Assembly: GCA_029216955.1 (NCBI GenBank) | Contig: JANAVB010010791.1 | Span: 10,926,438 to 10,990,437 of the forward strand | Source: Iris pallida | Lineage: Eukaryota; Streptophyta; Magnoliopsida; Asparagales; Iridaceae | Direction: 5' to 3' | Length of the DNA: 64,000 bases | Part shown: piece after piece, positions 13,555 through 24,703 of the stretch | How the letters are laid out: the number at the start of each line of letters is the position of its first letter | Numbering within the stretch: the first letter of the stretch is position 1 | Position numbers and translations under genes: made by a program | Notes under the pieces: generated by a model | The model's input: only the letters and a program-made list of their open reading frames with translations | Databases searched by the model: none | What the model was told of the DNA's origin: nothing

Positions 13555-15357
13555 TTAAAACTAATGATAATGATAATAATAAGCTACTTAAATCCCTAAA
13601 CCGATTAAGCTCTATCCCCAAATTTTAGTTCAGAAGAGAGAGAGGGGTCGAGAGAGAAAGAGGAAGTACGGCTTACCAGAGATCTCGGCGACGGGGAGTT
13701 CGCAGACGCGCGGAGAGGAGGAGCTGAGAGAGTGGGAGAGGCGGCGGAGGACGGCGGCTCAGACGGGGCTGCCGCGGAGAGGTGTAGGCGGCGGCCAGCT
13801 CGCAGAGGGGCACGACGAGGCTGGTGCAGGGCGACGGCCATCTGAGCGACGGCTATGGTTGGCTCGGGAGGGAGCACAACGAGAGGGTTGTCGGAGGGGG
13901 CGGTGGACCCGGCGGAAAGGGGGTCCGCCTGTGCGACGCGGTGGCTGCATCGACTGGGAGGAGGCGGCGCAGGTGGTGGCACGATACGGAGCTCCGGAGG
14001 GGACTCGGCGCTGTGGCTGTGCCGAGCGCGACGGTGACGAGTCGAAGAGGGGAGGAGTTCGGGTTCTCTGGCGGGTGCGGTGTGAGTGGCCACACGCGAC
14101 GGCGACTCCGGTGAGGTAAAGGGTTTTGCTAAATTTTCTTTCTTGGTCTGTTTCGTGGTGTCGAGGGGTGTGGCATTGGGATTTGGATTTGCTGTTGGTG
14201 ATGGTGGTGGTGCTGTTTGACGTTGACGGGAAGGGTGGTGATTTTGGGTGTCGGGCTGTGGTTGTGTCGGAAAGAAATGTTCCGACGGTGGCGGGTGGCG
14301 ATGATGGATGGTTATGGCGTTGGTCATGGTGGTGTCAGTTTGGCATGGGCGGTGGGGACTGGTTCTGGTGGTGGTAGCGGGTACTCACCGATTGGTGTGT
14401 AGAGGAGGACCGGTGGTGGTGAGCGACGGAGGTGGTCGACTGGAGGTGTTTTTTTTGGTCGGAAGTCGGGGTTGGCGTGGTGACGGTGGTGAAGATGGTC
14501 GGAGACCGAAAAGGGGACAAAAAACTAGATTTAGGTTTAGGGTTAGATGATTGATGGTGTCGGGGGTATGTCCAACACGAAAAAAAGAATTGTATATATA
14601 AAATGGAATAAGATATCGGAAGGAAAGACATGGACACGATGCACGTGGGTGGAAAAATATTTGTGGACTATCTGTGAATGATCAAAATTATGGAGGAGTA
14701 CCTGCCTATTTATAGGATGTGAGAATTCCCATTTGGATAGGGATTATGAATATTCAAACCCAATTTAGATAACTCAAAATCAAAATCAAATTCAAATCTA
14801 ATTTAAATTCTATCTTTTTTTTTAAAAATCAATTAAGATAATCAATTTTCAGATATAGATATTATTTTACTATTTAAATGTATCCATCAAATCAAATCAA
14901 AATTTTAAATTGTCACAAATATTTCAAAAATATGTTTTCCAAAAATGAGTAATAATAATTTCAAAAATTATACTATTTATTTAAAAATAAGGTAATAAAT
15001 AATTATGATATATATATGCACAAATAATATTTACATAAATATATTTTTCTAGTATACAATAAAAATATTATTTATCATTAGTAGTTGAAGAGCCTTTAAA
15101 ATGAAGAGAACAAACTTAGCAATTCTTGTATGATAGCAAAGTATTTATTATATAAATTATTTTGAACTATAAAAAATTAAAATTAAAATATTTTTCTAAA
15201 AATATGTACGCTCGTCCATATTCGTACTCGACGAGCAATTACGAAATACGTCGTTTGCGCACAACGTACAATACGACTATGCGACGTATAATACAAAATT
15301 TTAAATCCGTACAAACTAAAATAATAAAAAATATAGTAGAAATTTAGGGGTTTTACA
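11899..15357 (-). repeat. 5' LTR of the LARD (3459 bp)
   Basis: The second copy of the giant LTR, starting TGTAACACCCCAG and ending GGGGTTTTACA. It preserves the minus-strand TATA box (14705-14716), the GC-rich island (about 13620-14560), the microsatellite (13380-13575) and the 11 bp inverted repeat near 12624-12665. At 15357 it abuts copia element 1 inside the RT gene. Confidence 0.85.
14705..14716 (-). promoter_or_regulatory. TATA box of the LARD 5' LTR
   Basis: Minus-strand CCTATAAATAGG, identical to the copy at 8594-8605. As the 5' LTR copy, this would be the one that drives the element's genomic RNA. Confidence 0.6.
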
Positions 15358-18307
15358 TCAGCAAACTTCGTATAAACATACTTGTCCGTATCGCTGACCA
15401 TGTAGCCATTTGACCTTATAACTTTGTCAAATTTCTCATGCCACATCTTGGGAGCCTGTTTAAGACCGTACAAAGATTTTACTAACTTGGAGACTTTATC
15501 TTCAAGACCCCTGATGACAAATCCCTCTGGCTGTTGCATGTAAATCTCTTCGGTCAGCTCGCCATTTAGGAAAGCCGTATTCACATCCATCTGATGTATC
15601 ACCATCTTATGTATTGCTGTAAGAGCAATCAACATTCTGATGGTGGTCATCCGGGCTACTGGAGCATACGTGTCAAAATAGTCAATCCCCTGCTTCTGAG
15701 AAAACCCCTTGGCTACCAACCTAGCCTTGAACTTGTCAATAGTTCCGTCTGTTTTCATCTTCTTCTTGAAGATCCATTTGCATCCGATGGATTTCGCTCC
15801 TTCAGGAAGATCAACCAACACCTAAGTGTTATTTGAGGTGATGGAATCAATTTCATTGTCAATCACCTCCTTCCAGAAAACCGCGTCTCTGGTCTTCATC
15901 GTCTCATCATAGGTAAGCGAATCAGCTTCCACATGATAGGTGACAAAGTCACTTCCGAAGTCCTTCGGCCTCCTCACATGCTTAGCTGATGGCTCAGCTT
16001 GTTCTAGTTCAACCGTTGTTTCAACAACAACAACTTCTTGGACCACATCTTTAATCAAGACTTCAGTTTCTTGTGCACCCTCATTATTCTTCGGAACATC
16101 TGCAAGAACAATATTCTTGTGCCTTGCAAATTTGTCTTCAAAATATTCTGCGCCGCGAGATTCAATGATATGATTTAACTCAATATCAAGAAATCTTCGA
16201 GCATCACTCTTCTCGGCATATCCCAAGAAGATCATCTTAGTAGTCCTTATTCCAAGCTTTTGAATCTTCAGATTTGGAAGCTTGACATATGCCAGACACC
16301 CCCACACTCGAACGACATTTATGTTAGGTCTGACCTTGAACCAGAGTTCATGAGGAGTAACGTCTGAAGTTGCATGAGGCACTCTATTTAGAATAAAAGT
16401 GGCCGTCAATGCAGCTTCTCCCCGGTAGCACTTAGGAAGACCAGCAGTCAACAACATTGAGTTAATCATTTCTGTTAACGTTCTGTTCTTCCTCTCTGCT
16501 ACTCCATTTGATTGAGGAGAGTACGAAGCCGTAGTCTCATTGACAATTCTATGTTCTTTGCAGAACGATGTGAATTTATGTGACCTGTACTCCCCACCTC
16601 GATCACTTCTTATCCTTTTGAGTTGTTGTCCAGTCTGCCGCTCAGCTTCGGCTCTGAACTCCTTGAACTTCTCGAATGATTCGTCTTTAGCCTTCAGCAA
16701 GTAGACGAACACATACTTTGAGAAGTCATCGATGAAGGTTATGAAATACTTCATCCCGACCTTTGTAGAGAACTGTTTGAAATCACAGATATCAGAGTGT
16801 ACCAACTCCAGAAGATCTGTACTTCGATTAACCCGAAGAAAGGGTTTTCTTGTAATCTTTGTTTGAGCACAAACTTCACATTTCTCTACCTTACCCCCAC
16901 AATTGGAGATAAGAATTAGACTAGATATTCTGTTTATTCGTTTATAATGAACATGTCCTAGCCTATTATGCCACAACTCAAGAGTATAAGCAGAATGAGT
17001 GATTTTATTAATCACATTAATTATATTGGACTGATTTACAAGCTGAATTTTGAACATTCCTTCGGTATAAAAAGCTTTCCCGAAATATGTTCCCTTGATA
17101 GACATCACCATCTGGCCAGCATTGATGTCCATCCTGAGGCCTGTATTGCAGAGTAGGCCTCCCGAGATCAGGTTCTTGGCGATAGCAGGTACGTGCTTCA
17201 CGCCTTGAAGCGCCAGAGACTTCTCTGAAGTCAGCTTCAATACCACCGTCCCGATCCCGTGCACTTCAGCTTGTGCCTGGTTCACCATCATAACCACTTC
17301 AGAAGTAGGGGTGTAGGTGGTGAACCACTCCTTACTGGAGCAGACATGACAGGATGCTTCAGTGTCTACCCACCAGTTAGAGTCAGTCCTTACCGTATCA
17401 ACCTGCACAATCATAGCAACAACATCAGTGATCATAGATACCTTACTAGGCTCTCCTTGCTCTGATTGCTTGGTTTTTGCTTTGCATTCACTTTTGAAGT
17501 GGCCCTTCTTGCCACACTTGAAATAAGGCATCTAAGACTTTGCCTTCTTTCGCTTGAAGAAGTCCCCTTCACGTTCAGATTGTTAGGGTCCTTTTTCTTG
17601 CTGTGGGAAGCCGCCTGCTTTTCCCTTGGTTCCTTGGTATGAACCCGATTGGCGTTAGCCAATTGCTTGGACAGTGTGTCCACCTTTAGTTGAGTCTGCA
17701 TCTGGTCCTCAACATAGATTTCCTACAAGAGATCTTCCAGGCTGATCTCAAGCTTCTTCCTATGCATGTTTGTATAGAACTTACTCCATCCAGCGGGGAG
17801 CTTTGAGACAATCCCTCCAACAACAAACTTGTCGGGGAGGGACATCGCCTCGTCTTCCAACTTCTGTCGCAGCTTAAGAAATTCTTTTACCTGCGGCATC
17901 ATGGACTTCTCGTCCTCAAAGAGCCATTTGTGATATTTTTCAACCACAAATATCTTGCTCCTGTTTTTGTCTTCTTCGTACAGTTTCTCCAGAGACTCCC
18001 ATATGTCTCTGGCTATAGTCTTCTTACTGTAGGATTCTGCTAGGGAATCCTCCATAGCATTCAGGATAAACAGCCTGCAAATGCTATTCTCCCTTCTCCA
18101 CTTGGCCTGAAGTTTAGTAGCCGCTGTGATTGCAACAGCAGACCCAGTATCTGGAACAGTAGGTTCCTCTTAAAGCAGCACGTAATCAACATCTCTGAGT
18201 TGAAGAGTGAGATAAACCTTCCTCTTCCAGACTTGATAATGCTCTCCATCAAACTTTTCTAACTTACAGAAGTCAGTGTTGAGGAGTGAAGCATTAAAGT
18301 TTTCCAT
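15358..18307 (-). pseudogene. gag-pol: gag-pol of copia element 1, truncated in RT
   Basis: The presumed start is the ATG at 18307, only 22 nt after the 5' LTR. Gag runs to about 17530 and carries a CCHC zinc knuckle with the spacing CxxCGKKGHFKSEC near 17525. Protease follows (WWVDTEASCHVC, with Glu-Ala-Ser where Gly-Ala-Ser is usual). The integrase keeps its HHCC module (LWHNRLGHVH and CEVC) and the D, D and E motifs (HSDICDFKQF, SDRGGEYRSH, SPQSNGVAERKN). RT begins at about 15821 and is cut off by the LARD after the YTKFAD motif, before the catalytic YVDD. The region 15825-17531 is one uninterrupted 569-codon frame. Lesions include a TAG at 15822-15824 where the sister element has Trp, a TAG at 17720-17722 where it has Gln, and a frameshift near 17550. 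RNase H is absent. Confidence 0.9.
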
Positions 18308-18329
18308 CGTAGCAATAAAGCTTTGAGAT

Positions 18330-19553
18330 TGTTAGTACCGGGGCACAATTTTTCGATGGAAAACTTGAGAATATGAAACTATTGTAAAGACAATGTTTTA
18401 AATCAACACTTCAAGGAAGGTGATTCGGAATTACGAGAATCTAAAAAGATTTCGTAATCAACAACAATCGATCGTAGTACTTCTAAAAAGAGGATACAAT
18501 CAGAATTACTAGCAGCAATGAAGAAGGTAACTGGCGAAAAATGGAAGAACTCCTGCTGGGATGAATAATCACCGTTGCTCAAAGCTTTATTCGCCCTACA
18601 CGAACAGCTTCCAGGAACCAGCAAGTTCGTCGGAGAACTTGGAACACTCCTACTTTTCTGACTCCTCGGATGGATACGAACTCCCGTGCAAAAGCAATGC
18701 TGGTGTGGCGCCTTTCCTCTCTCTCTCGAAGGCTTCTGGAATTCTTCCGATCAGAACTATGTTAAAGAACACTTCTGAATTCTCTGTTTACATGTGCTAA
18801 AAAACACTTCATAAAACTTTCTGTGGTGGCTTCTCTTTCTTGTATAATCCAGCCTTGTGAGAGAGAGGATGCCATATAGGCCCTGCAGCAACTGCTCGGT
18901 TGCCACAAAATTAGGGACGTGGTAATAACCATCCCGAACATGTAGCAACCGCCCAGAACGTGCAAACGCACGTTCTGCTGCAAGTTGCGCCAACTGCGCA
19001 CACCCCGTGCTCTTTGTACTCTGCACGACAGAGCGCGCACTAAACTGCACATACTGCGCGTACTGCACGCACTGTGCACACGGCGTACGCAGCGCAACCA
19101 GCACGCCCGCGTAACCCGAGCAACTTGCGCAACCCAAGTGCAAAGTGCGCCAACAAAATGCCACATTACGCCTCATGAGCCCGAGTCCGAGTCCGAGTTC
19201 GAGTCTGAGTTGCTAAGCGCACTATACGCCTAGCGACGATGCTGATGTGCTAAGTGCAAAGTACGCCAACAAAATGCCACATTACGCCTCATGAGCCCGA
19301 GTCCGAGTCGCTAAGCCCCTACGGGGCTTAGCTCCTATGGAAATGAATTTCCCAAGAGCAAAAAACATGAATGCTTTTATTGTTGATTTAGCCTTTTTCC
19401 CATTAGAAAAATAACCCCACATGGCACATCCATGTGCACCTCCACACCATATGTGCATCTCTAAACTAGCAAAGCTAATATATAGAGATACAACTCCTTT
19501 GGTGTAGCCGATGTGGGACTTAAATTTATTTAGAAAAAGACCAAACCCCAACA
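18330..19553 (-). repeat. 5' LTR of copia element 1 (1224 bp)
   Basis: Bounded by TGTTAGTACC (18330) and CCCCAACA (19553). The U3 end carries the GTCCCACATCGGCTACACC motif that copia element 2 also has near its LTR start. The TATA region reads CCTATATGG on the minus strand (about 18872-18880), two bases shorter than the intact CTATATAAGG of the 3' LTR. A 57 bp direct repeat (19136 and 19252) and a perfect hairpin (19310-19332) lie in U3. Confidence 0.88.
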
Positions 19554-19558
19554 AAACT

Positions 19559-21935
19559 AATACATCACAACATTACATCCGACGTATCCGGCACTCCCGG
19601 ACATGACCTCGATCTACAGAATTCCTATGTCAGGCAAGATACGACACAAATTTTTTGACACAAAAAACCCTAACTCTAACCATCTCTGCGCCTGCTGTCC
19701 TCCTTTCGATGCCGGCGACTGCCATCGTTGCAACCACCTCCACTACATGCGCGTCGACGTGTTCACCATTGCAACCAGTGCCCGTCCACACTCCCTATCC
19801 TCATCGACTCCACTCTTCTTCCAGTCCCCCACCGGAGCACAACCCCCTAAACCACCATTGCCGTCGCCCCTACCCAGAACCCGCTTCCCGACAATCTACC
19901 ACGATCGGTGTCAACCAAAATTCGGTGCCGCCGAGATTGCTCCGTACGGCCATCACAATCGAGCTTCTAACCATCGTCACCGAGTTATCAGCCACCTCAA
20001 GCCACCTTCAGATCCACCGGATCTGCGCTGGGCCGTGCCTCAAGGAACCCCTTGAGCCCGACGCCGGTGCCAAGCCCTTCCTTCGTGGCAGTCCCGCACT
20101 CCGACCAGACCCCCATCGCCTTCGCGACGGCACCTTCCGTGTACTACAACCCACATGCGCATCCGTTGTCGCCTCCACACGAGCATCGTCCGCTCTTCCT
20201 ATGCCCGGGCCTGCCACGCCGCTAAACGACCAAGCCCCGGTGAGCTCGATCACCTCTCTTCTTTGACCTCTCTCTCTCTCTTTCTCTCTCTCTCTCCTCC
20301 TTTTCTCTCTTTCGATGTCTCTCTGAATCCCAATCATTCTCTCTGTCCCTTTCTTAAAAATTGATATTTTGTAACATGTTATTAAAGCAGTAGATGCAGA
20401 AAATTATAATCCTGGGTTTTATTTTATTATTATTTCAACTAACTATCTGTATACAAAAGTAATGTTTACAAATATTATTCTGTTATGAGTATATATTATT
20501 CAATATGTATAAGTATATGGATACTTATGGTTTATAATTAATAGTTTCATAATTTTTACTATTAGTACTTTTGTATCATAAATATATATATGTAATATTT
20601 CTAAAACTTATATTTGTAACAAAAATATTATATCGGGCTTGGCCCTGCAGTTATTTTCATATTTGATTTGGAAACCATAAAACTTATAACTATAGTATTT
20701 TTTTATCTATTTAAAATATAACTTTTGACTAAAAAATTATGGTTTGCCAAATTAGGGATTTTAGCCCTAAAAAAATTTACTACATTTTTAATTATTTATC
20801 TAAAATATTTTGATTAATAAAATATAGTTTCAAAGATTATAAACATATTTTTTCTAAAGTAGTTATAAGTTTTATTTACATAAATTTCTTCGATTACAAA
20901 TTCTTGATGATGACTAATTGTACTTTCCTTGTGAATTGGACTTCTTCATATCGTACTTGGCTAATTGGACTGTTCTGAACTCCATAAAAATATTTGTTTC
21001 ACCAGCTAAGGAACCCAGACGAGTACATTTTTTGTTTGTTTCCAGTATTTGTAGTTACTATATTTGAATGATTAGTGATGTATACTTGATTCTTAACACA
21101 CTCATTACACGAATTAGCAACATATGGATTTTTAATCATGATACCATGTTTTCATGTTTTATCGTGTTTGTATTATCGTGTTCGTGACCTATTGTCGTGA
21201 CTTGATCCATGTGTAGTAGTCGGACGGGGAAGTACTAAGTAAATATGTGATCAGACCTTAGACCTTGCTTTATTTTATATTTCATGCATATTAGACCTTA
21301 GGGATGCAAATCCTATGTAGACCGTACGGTGTAATATTCCAGTCCGATCACATATTAAAATGTGTACTTCAAATTGCGTAGATGGTTATGTTCCTTATTC
21401 CATATTATATTTGTGTTTGTAGCGCATGTTAACTGTTCCACTTTACTTTCTATGCCAGGTTTTACAGTTTATTTATTTCATCATATATGCCATAATTATT
21501 TACTATTTTTATAGTCGTTATCATATATTTGGAACTGCATATAATAAATTGTACTCGTTCCATTCCTGACTGGAAACTTATTTTTTCAACTTAATCAGTC
21601 GATTTATACTCCATGCACTTGGATCCTTGGGAGAGAAACGGAATATATTTGAAAGCAGATCCTAGAGACTAGATAGATAGATTATTTGAGCATAAAGTTT
21701 AATGAGTTATTTCTAATTTTGTTATATTAATAGGATATTGTATTTATAGTCAAATGTAATCTTGGAAGTTGTAAATAATTTATTTATTGTGAATGAGCAA
21801 ATAAAAAGATTATTTTATAAGCAAATATTGTGTACTTGATCGTTGCGGTCTAGGCAGCTTACTACATCGATATTGTGGCATAGGCTGCACTTTCCCACGT
21901 ACTCGTATCCCGAAATATGGGTGCGGGTCATGACA
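19559..21935 (+). other. Right part of solo LTR-A, including a GC-rich island
   Basis: This is the continuation of LTR-A after copia element 1. From about 19665 to 20260 it is GC-rich, beginning with AAAACCCTAACTC, and gives open frames of 150 and 203 codons that are Pro/Thr/Ser-rich and match no family I recognise. I read it as the transcribed leader of the LTR, comparable to the GC island of the LARD. A CT-rich microsatellite follows at about 20264-20305. The rest (20350-21935) is AT-rich and non-coding. Confidence 0.6.
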
Positions 21936-22488
21936 TCTCTGCCTCTGAATCTTAGCCTGAGCATAAGCATACTATTGAGGCCTTCTACGACAAGAAAGTA
22001 TGGGACTGTGTTGGTAATGGCCTCTGAGCCTACTACTGCTGGACCGGCACTAGTGCACTGAACTGTGGAACTGCAAGACGGAAAGATGATGATCCATGTA
22101 AACTCCTCTGGGGACAAGTCCCTTTCCTGTTGTCTGATGCTCTATATATTAAGCACAGTCCTGTGCCTATGACTCTCTGATAAGACGTGCCCTGCCTTCC
22201 CATAATGGGAACAACCCACTGTACAAGACTGTCCCTATCTGAGATGAATGCTGAAAGGAAGCTGCTGGAAACGCTCCCCTCGAATATCCAATTGTCAATG
22301 CTCGAACTGTTGGAGCTGGTGTTAACGACCAAGAAGAAGATTTCCTCTGAATGTGAGGCCTTTTCTGGCATCTGACTCTATGCACAATCCTCTGCGATGT
22401 GTACTCATGCCCCTTAGTTGCTCTCATCAGGGCTTTAAAAGTCTGGAACTCATGCTCTTCAACTGGAAGTATGATCTCCAGATGAAGT
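21936..22488 (-). pseudogene. gag: gag C-terminal part of gypsy Y
   Basis: Minus-strand translation of 22488-22160 gives a gag-like stretch (HEFQTFKALMRATKGHEY) that continues the segment ending at 29415. Below it are remnants of the zinc-knuckle region, then an RQRG-rich linker that continues at 3988. It is broken by several frame changes and stops. The left boundary is the TCTCT duplication of LTR-A and the right boundary the GAAGT duplication of LTR-B. Confidence 0.72.
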
Positions 22489-23156
22489 TGTAACCCCTGT
22501 TCCCGAATTTTTAAATTTTTTTATTTTAAATATTTATGTTAGAAAATTTTAACTAAGTATTTGATTTTGGGATCACAAGGAAGTCGTACCTAAGCCTATA
22601 GGTGAAGTATGGTAAAATTAGGTAACTTATGGTCACTATGGTCTCCAGGTAGCCCTAAATATAGTATTTATCTATTTTATAATTTTTCATAGTTTTTGGA
22701 TATTTTAGGTATTTAATATGTAAGGGTTTATTATGTTTAAGGACTTTTAGGATTTACTGTAAAGTCATTCGGGGTTATTTTGAGACCAAATATTTTTATT
22801 TGGGCTCTAGATGACTAGAAATATTTTTTAGAATATTCTAAGATTTTTTTGAATTTTTAAAATTTTAGGGAATTCTTAGATAATTATAATCCATATAATT
22901 TATTTGTTTTCATAGAATTTAGGTTTTACTGTCGGGTCACACGATAATATTTTGAGATAAAACCTTTTATTTAGGTTCTAGACACTTAGAAATATTTTCT
23001 AGAATTTTTTCGGATTTTTCTAGATTTTTATGGAATTTATTTAAATTTATTTGGAGTTAAAATATTTTTTTACAATTAAATAAGCATTTAACTAGTCACC
23101 CACCCGGTTGGGCCCACCTGTCGGTGCCTAACCACCTCTCTCTCTCTCTCTCTCTC

Positions 23157-23167
23157 CTATATATATA
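23157..23167 (+). promoter_or_regulatory. Candidate TATA box of solo LTR-B
   Basis: CTATATATATA about 670 bp into the LTR, directly after a pyrimidine (CT) run, a common plant core-promoter arrangement. Position alone supports it. Confidence 0.4.
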
Positions 23168-24703
23168 CATGTATATTCAGAAATCCTACTTTTATTGTAG
23201 CCTCCTTTTGTGGTTTGATCTTAGAGAACCTTCAACTTTGCGAGGCAATTACAATCAACCCCGACATCTGTTTCGTATGCCATTTTTTAGAACCGTATCG
23301 AGGTTAGCTTCCTAAAACTATATTTTATTTTCTGTAATTAATTACATGAATTTCTAGAGCTTTATTTGAGTGCCGGTTGTCCAAAAATTGATACGTTGCA
23401 CAGTTTTCGAGATTTTGGGAGATCCCGAACTCCGTTTTGCAACCTGTTTGAAGTTTTGGAAATCTAATACGAAGATCTACAAAGTATAATTTTCAAAAAT
23501 TTAAAAATTTGTTTATTATTTTATTTATTTTTTTGAACTCAGATTTGATTGATAATTTACCGATTTGGTCATGGTTGGCCATAACGGCGATAACTTTTGA
23601 CCAAATCGTGATTTTATGGCATGGTCGATTCCGGTACATACATTGCATTGAAATCTACTAAGATGCATCTTTAAATCATTGAGTTCATAATGTTTGACTA
23701 GTTAGTCAATGTTATGCCTTGATTTGCGTGCCATAGGTCCCGAATTGGGAACCATGACTTTCTAAAGGCAAAATTAATGTTAAATTTTTATTTCAGAATA
23801 TAATTTAATTTAATTAGGAGTTTATAGGATTTATTCCAGAATTAAATAGAATTAATTAGGTTAACCCATTAGCCACTTTCTATGACTTTTAGAATGATAT
23901 TTTAGATCTAACTTGTGGTTATTCGTGCACTGGTTTGTGGTACGATGGTATGGTATGGTTTGATAGCTTCCACTACCAGAATAAGTCATTTTAGCGACGC
24001 CTAAAGACGTCGCTAAAACGCCTAAAGACATCGCTATACCAGTTTAGCGACATATTTAGCGACGTCTTCCTCTTGTCGTGGAAACCTTAGTCGCTGTTTG
24101 GAAAGACGTCGCTGATCGTTGCCAACACCGACGTTTATCGACACAAAGATACGTCGGTAATATACCGATGTTTACCGTCGTTTCGTCGATGAAATAGCGA
24201 CGTGTATGATGTCGCTATATGTCGGTATTCCCTGGGAAAATTACCGACGTTTTTGATGTCGCTATGCGTCGGTATATAGTACCGACGTTTTGTGTTGTTG
24301 CTATACGTCGGTATATCCTAGGTAAATGAGGAAATATATGCCAATTTAGCGACGACTACCAACGCTATGTGCCGTCGAAAAGCGTCGGTAGACGTCGCTA
24401 AATTTTAAAAAAATAAAAAATAATAAATTATAGTATGCAGTTTTCTCCATAGAATCATTTTCTTCCTGCAGTTTCATCTGAAACACAATATACAAGCATA
24501 TTTTATCCCTGGTTTCGCCGACCCCTTCGGTGGAACAACACCACCGGTAAATTAACATCCAAATGAAACGAATAGTCTAATACAAAAACAACCCAATACA
24601 ATCAGATATTGACACAGTACTAATTCATATATGTAGTCCGATACAAATAGTCTAATAAAAAACAACCCAATACAAATATTCCAATACAAATAAGTACTAA
24701 TAG

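Larger units (their letters stand above)
5793..15357 (-). mobile_element. Non-coding LTR element with giant LTRs (LARD)
   Basis: Two direct repeats of about 3.5 kb, both starting TGTAAC and ending TTTTACA, bracket a 2632 bp interior with no recognisable gag or pol. A minus-strand polypurine-like tract (AAGTTGGGTAGGA) and a GAGGACAAAATT signature lie just inside the low-coordinate repeat, and both repeats carry a minus-strand TATA box, which sets the orientation. This matches the large retrotransposon derivative (LARD) class, probably mobilised by a Tekay-like chromovirus. The flanks are CAGCG on the left and TCAGC on the right, not a matching duplication. See the finding on recombination. Confidence 0.82.
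4921..19553 (-). mobile_element. Copia element 1 (Tork-like), carrying a nested LARD
   Basis: The element ends in TGTTAGTG at 4921 and CCCCAACA at 19553, and it is flanked by a perfect 5 bp duplication, AAACT (4916-4920 and 19554-19558). On the minus strand it reads: 5' LTR (19553-18330), gag and the first part of pol (18307-15358), the inserted non-coding LTR element (15357-5793), then part of the 3' LTR (5792-4921). The end of RT, the whole RNase H, the 3' untranslated region and about 350 bp of the 3' LTR are missing. It is a relative of copia element 2 at 34654: LTR ends, leader and pol are clearly similar. Confidence 0.88.
3989..21935 (+). repeat. Solo LTR-A (chromovirus type), interrupted by copia element 1
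   Basis: The left end reads TGTAACTACTTTTCTC and the right end GGTGCGGGTCATGACA. The 5 bp on either side are identical, TCTCT at 3984-3988 and 21936-21940, and no internal region follows, so this is a solo LTR left by LTR-LTR recombination. Removing copia element 1 (4921-19553) and its duplicated AAACT gives an LTR of about 3309 bp. Its start resembles LTR-B at 22489 and its 3' end resembles the LTR ends at 29414 and 45110, so they are related families. The LTR interrupts gypsy Y between gag and protease. It contains an AT-rich 5' part (3989-4640), a GC-rich leader-like island (about 19665-20260) and a long AT-rich tail. Confidence 0.85.

Noticed and set aside
13605..14327. A 240-codon minus-strand open frame in the LARD LTR
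   Set aside because: Composition is Pro/Ser/Arg-rich low complexity from a GC-rich island, it recurs in shifted form in the other LTR with frame breaks, and it matches no family I know.
15183..15821. A 212-codon copia RT frame taken as one protein
   Set aside because: Its last part (below 15358) is LARD LTR sequence read through by chance; only 15358-15821 is RT.
19655..20266. 203- and 150-codon plus-strand frames after copia 1
   Set aside because: They lie inside solo LTR-A, overlap in two frames and are low-complexity; better explained as LTR leader sequence.
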